This document shows positions 38,397 through 40,942 of a stretch of 40,942 nucleotides of DNA, piece after piece. The DNA is from Oligoflexia bacterium (GTDB lineage Bacteria > Bdellovibrionota > UBA1018 > CAIPTA01 > JAALKR01). The translations under genes were made by a program, and so were the position numbers. The stretch covers positions 1 to 40,942 of the forward strand of contig JAALKR010000018.1 in assembly GCA_011087955.1 (NCBI GenBank), read 5' to 3'. Every line of letters begins with the position of its first letter. Position 1 is the first letter of the stretch. The notes under the pieces were generated by a model. That model saw only the letters and a program-made list of their open reading frames with translations. It did not search any database and was not told where the DNA came from.

Positions 38397-38494
38397 GATG
38401 GCTTTTGTATACCCCCGGGGGCTCCGCATTTCAATCAAAGACTCTATATTCAAGCGACTAGCTGGGATCTACATTCAATGGTAGAAGGTCGATA

Positions 38495-39520
38495 ATGAAC
38501 AGTATCATTCTAGGCATTGAATCATCTTGCGACGAATCTTCGCTTGCCATTGTCCGCGGCGGACGGGAAGTTCTGGCTAATGTCACCGCCCGTCAAGAGG
38601 AGGTTCATAAGCGCTGGGGGGGTATCGTCCCGGAGCTGGCTTCTCGAAAACACGCGGAAAGCCTTTTACCCGTCACAGAACTCTGCTTGGAACAGGCAGG
38701 CTTAAGTGTGGACATGGTGGATGCAATTGCCGTCACAAACCGCCCCGGACTTATGGGCTCACTCATTGTGGGTGTGAGTGCTGCAAAAGCACTTGCTTAT
38801 GCCACAAAGAAGCCCTTGATCCCCGTGAATCACCTGGAGGCTCACCTAGCCTCTGTTTTCTTGGAATTTGAGGGAGATATCGCCTATCCAGCCCTTGGCC
38901 TGATTATTTCTGGTGGCCATACAAGTCTCTACCGAATAGAGCAAGACTTCTTAAAGTTCACCCTACTAGGCCACACTCGAGACGATGCAGCTGGCGAGGC
39001 TTTTGATAAAGGGGCACGCCTCCTAGATCTTCCCTATCCCGGCGGACCTGCAATTTCCAATCTGGCGCTTAAGGGAGATGCAAATGCTATCGACTTTCCT
39101 CGAGCTTTGCCGAGTAAAAATACGCTCGATTTTTCATTTTCCGGATTAAAAACCTCGTTAGTGAACTTTCTACGTACGGACCATGGTCAATCGAATGCGG
39201 ATATTGCCGCAAGTTTTCAAGAAGCCATTGCCGACGCGTTAGTTCGAAAAACGAAACAAGCACTTGAAAGAGATCACTACCGCTCTGTTGTCGTAGCTGG
39301 TGGAGTATCAGCTAACACCCGCATTCGCGAAAAACTGACGAATGCGCTGACTTTGAAAATAAACCTACTAATTCCCGATTTAAAATACTGCACCGACAAT
39401 GGAGCGATGATCGCAGCCATGGGAGATATTCTTTATAAACGAAAAGAGTATCTCCAAGGTTCGGAATTTTACTCCCTTCGCCCTAGCGCTCGAACAGAGC
39501 TGAAGGGGAAAGTGTCTTAA
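38495..39520 (+). CDS. tsaD: tRNA N6-adenosine threonylcarbamoyltransferase TsaD
   Basis: ILGIESSCDESSLAIV, GGIVPELASRKHAE, NHLEAHLAS, LIISGGHTSLY, VVAGGVSANTRIRE. Confidence 0.98.
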   Translation: MNSIILGIESSCDESSLAIVRGGREVLANVTARQEEVHKRWGGIVPELASRKHAESLLPVTELCLEQAGLSVDMVDAIAVTNRPGLMGSLIVGVSAAKALAYATKKPLIPVNHLEAHLASVFLEFEGDIAYPALGLIISGGHTSLYRIEQDFLKFTLLGHTRDDAAGEAFDKGARLLDLPYPGGPAISNLALKGDANAIDFPRALPSKNTLDFSFSGLKTSLVNFLRTDHGQSNADIAASFQEAIADALVRKTKQALERDHYRSVVVAGGVSANTRIREKLTNALTLKINLLIPDLKYCTDNGAMIAAMGDILYKRKEYLQGSEFYSLRPSARTELKGKVS

Positions 39521-40366
39521 ATGGTGAAAACAAAAACGAGGGTGAAAAAATCTTTGGGACAAAACTTCCTTATCGACAACCATGCCATTGCTGAGATTCT
39601 TGGTGCAATCCCTGAAGATGCAAAGGCTATTCTAGAGATCGGACCTGGAAGAGGCGCATTGACTTTGCCACTTGCCAGACTGGGCGCGCGCATTCTGCTT
39701 TTAGAAAAAGACGAGCAAGTACTTGCTGGAACTAGAACCTACTTAAAAATTGAAGGTGTCGAAAATTTTACCGCTTGGGAAGGCGATGCTCTTGAATTCG
39801 ATTTTGCTAGCATTTGGAACGATGGGCATGCGGAAGGTGATATTGTTGTCGTTTCCAATCTTCCTTATAACATTGCTACGGAGATTATGTTTCGCCTCCT
39901 AAATTTTCAGTCCAAGATATCTGCAATGGTATTGATGTTTCAAGAGGAAGTCGCTCGAAGAATTTCTGCCTCGAGCGGATCCAAAGCCTATGGTGCGATC
40001 TCGGTTCTCGTTCAAAATTATTATCAAGTAGAGCATATCCTCAAACTTTCCCCGGAATCTTTTCGTCCGCGCCCTAGAGTGGAGTCAGGAGTTTTAAAAT
40101 TTGTTCGTAGAGAACGTCCGCTTTTATCCATTGCCGAGGAGAAGTACGGGAAATTCAGAGACTTTGTGCACTTCTGCTTTCGCCACAGAAGAAAAACATT
40201 GCTGAATTCGCTTAGCCACAATGTGGCTGAGCTGCCGATCCGTAATAGATGTGGTAAAACTGAGCTAGCCTCAAGCCTACGTCGTCTTGGAATTGATGAG
40301 TCCCGTCGAGCCGAGACCCTAGAGCTTGAAGATTTTTTAAAATTGTTTCAGCTATTTAGTTCATAG
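39521..40366 (+). CDS. rsmA: 16S rRNA dimethyladenosine transferase RsmA (KsgA)
   Basis: KKSLGQNFLIDNHAIAEI, ILEIGPGRGALTLPLA, VVSNLPYNIATEIMF, FRPRPRVESGVLKF. Confidence 0.97.
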   Translation: MVKTKTRVKKSLGQNFLIDNHAIAEILGAIPEDAKAILEIGPGRGALTLPLARLGARILLLEKDEQVLAGTRTYLKIEGVENFTAWEGDALEFDFASIWNDGHAEGDIVVVSNLPYNIATEIMFRLLNFQSKISAMVLMFQEEVARRISASSGSKAYGAISVLVQNYYQVEHILKLSPESFRPRPRVESGVLKFVRRERPLLSIAEEKYGKFRDFVHFCFRHRRKTLLNSLSHNVAELPIRNRCGKTELASSLRRLGIDESRRAETLELEDFLKLFQLFSS

Positions 40367-40389
40367 CCAACATAGCCGGAGAAATACAC

Positions 40390-40875
40390 GTGGCCAAATC
40401 GGGGAAAGGCAGCAAAGGTGGTGGAGAAAAGGTTATTGCGACCAATAAAAATGCCCGCCGTCAATACCAAATTCTTGACACCCTGGAAGCCGGAATTGTA
40501 CTCCACGGAACGGAAGCGAAAACCATTCGCCAAGGAATGTCGCAGATGACAGATGCCTACGTGTATATCAAGAATGCCGAAGCTTTCCTCGCCAACCTCA
40601 ATATTCCGGTGTACGAGTTTGGCAATCGAGAGAATCATGAACCACTAAGAGTGCGAAAACTGCTTTTGCATAAACGTGAAATCAACCGTTTACGCGCTAC
40701 GATCGAGGAAAAAGGTAGAGCAGTTGTTGCCACTCGGATGTACTATAAAAAAGGGCGAGTAAAGGTGGAATTAGGGGTCGGACAAGGCAAAAAATTACAC
40801 GATAAGCGCCAAGACCTGAAGGACAGAGACCAAAAGCGCGAGATGTCGCGCGAGATGAAAGTTCGACAGCGCTAA
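40390..40875 (+). CDS. smpB: SsrA-binding protein SmpB (GTG start)
   Basis: NKNARRQYQILDTLEAGIVLHGTEAKTIRQGMSQMTDAYV, RKLLLHKREINRL, GQGKKLHDKRQDLKDRDQKREMSREMK. Confidence 0.97.
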   Translation: MAKSGKGSKGGGEKVIATNKNARRQYQILDTLEAGIVLHGTEAKTIRQGMSQMTDAYVYIKNAEAFLANLNIPVYEFGNRENHEPLRVRKLLLHKREINRLRATIEEKGRAVVATRMYYKKGRVKVELGVGQGKKLHDKRQDLKDRDQKREMSREMKVRQR

Positions 40876-40942
40876 GTATACCTAAAATGGAGATACGCCC
40901 AAAAGTTGTGGGTCAGAGCCTAGGCAACCCCCTCTTGGTTGG

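Noticed and set aside
40876-40942. Possible ssrA (tmRNA) or terminator after smpB
   Set aside because: Only 67 bp remain; CAACC...GGTTG can pair but no tmRNA 5' signature is visible, and the window ends.

Overview
The window is a dense chromosomal segment that is mostly housekeeping genes, with no prophage, transposon, CRISPR array, rRNA or convincing tRNA. The gene mix (flbD-motAB, pal, LPS-core heptose enzymes, lysine 2,3-aminomutase, NfeD/slipin, sigma-54-type AAA+ regulator) suggests a Gram-negative, motile, deltaproteobacteria-like organism; this is inference only. About 44 CDS are supportable: an Rpn/PD-(D/E)XK nuclease, an AAA+/Fis regulator, serA, purA, motB/motA/flbD, uvrB, kamA, uvrC, a UDG-4-like protein, nfeD/slipin, SpoIID-like, class IV aminotransferase, hldE-type kinase, GT9, cmk, hisC, DUF366-queC, lytic transglycosylase, ftsY, HAMP protein, thioesterase, nupC-type transporter, pal-DUF4398-cpoB-like, subtilase, ahpC, YprB-like exonuclease, DUF72, ychF, pth, prs, tsaD, rsmA, smpB. 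The best leads for something undescribed are: (i) a DNA-repair neighbourhood at 7.5-14.2 kb, where a UvrC ends exactly before the usual C-terminal (HhH)2 domain, is divergent from a zinc-ribbon + PcrA/UvrD-tudor-like protein, and is followed by a second zinc-ribbon protein and a UDG-4-like protein that keeps its Fe-S cysteines but has degenerate catalytic motifs; (ii) an Rpn nuclease with a strong in-frame internal ribosome-binding site and start, as expected for an intragenic antitoxin; (iii) an AAA+ 'sigma-54 activator' whose GAFTGA loop reads CAFAGA. None of these is proven by sequence reading alone.
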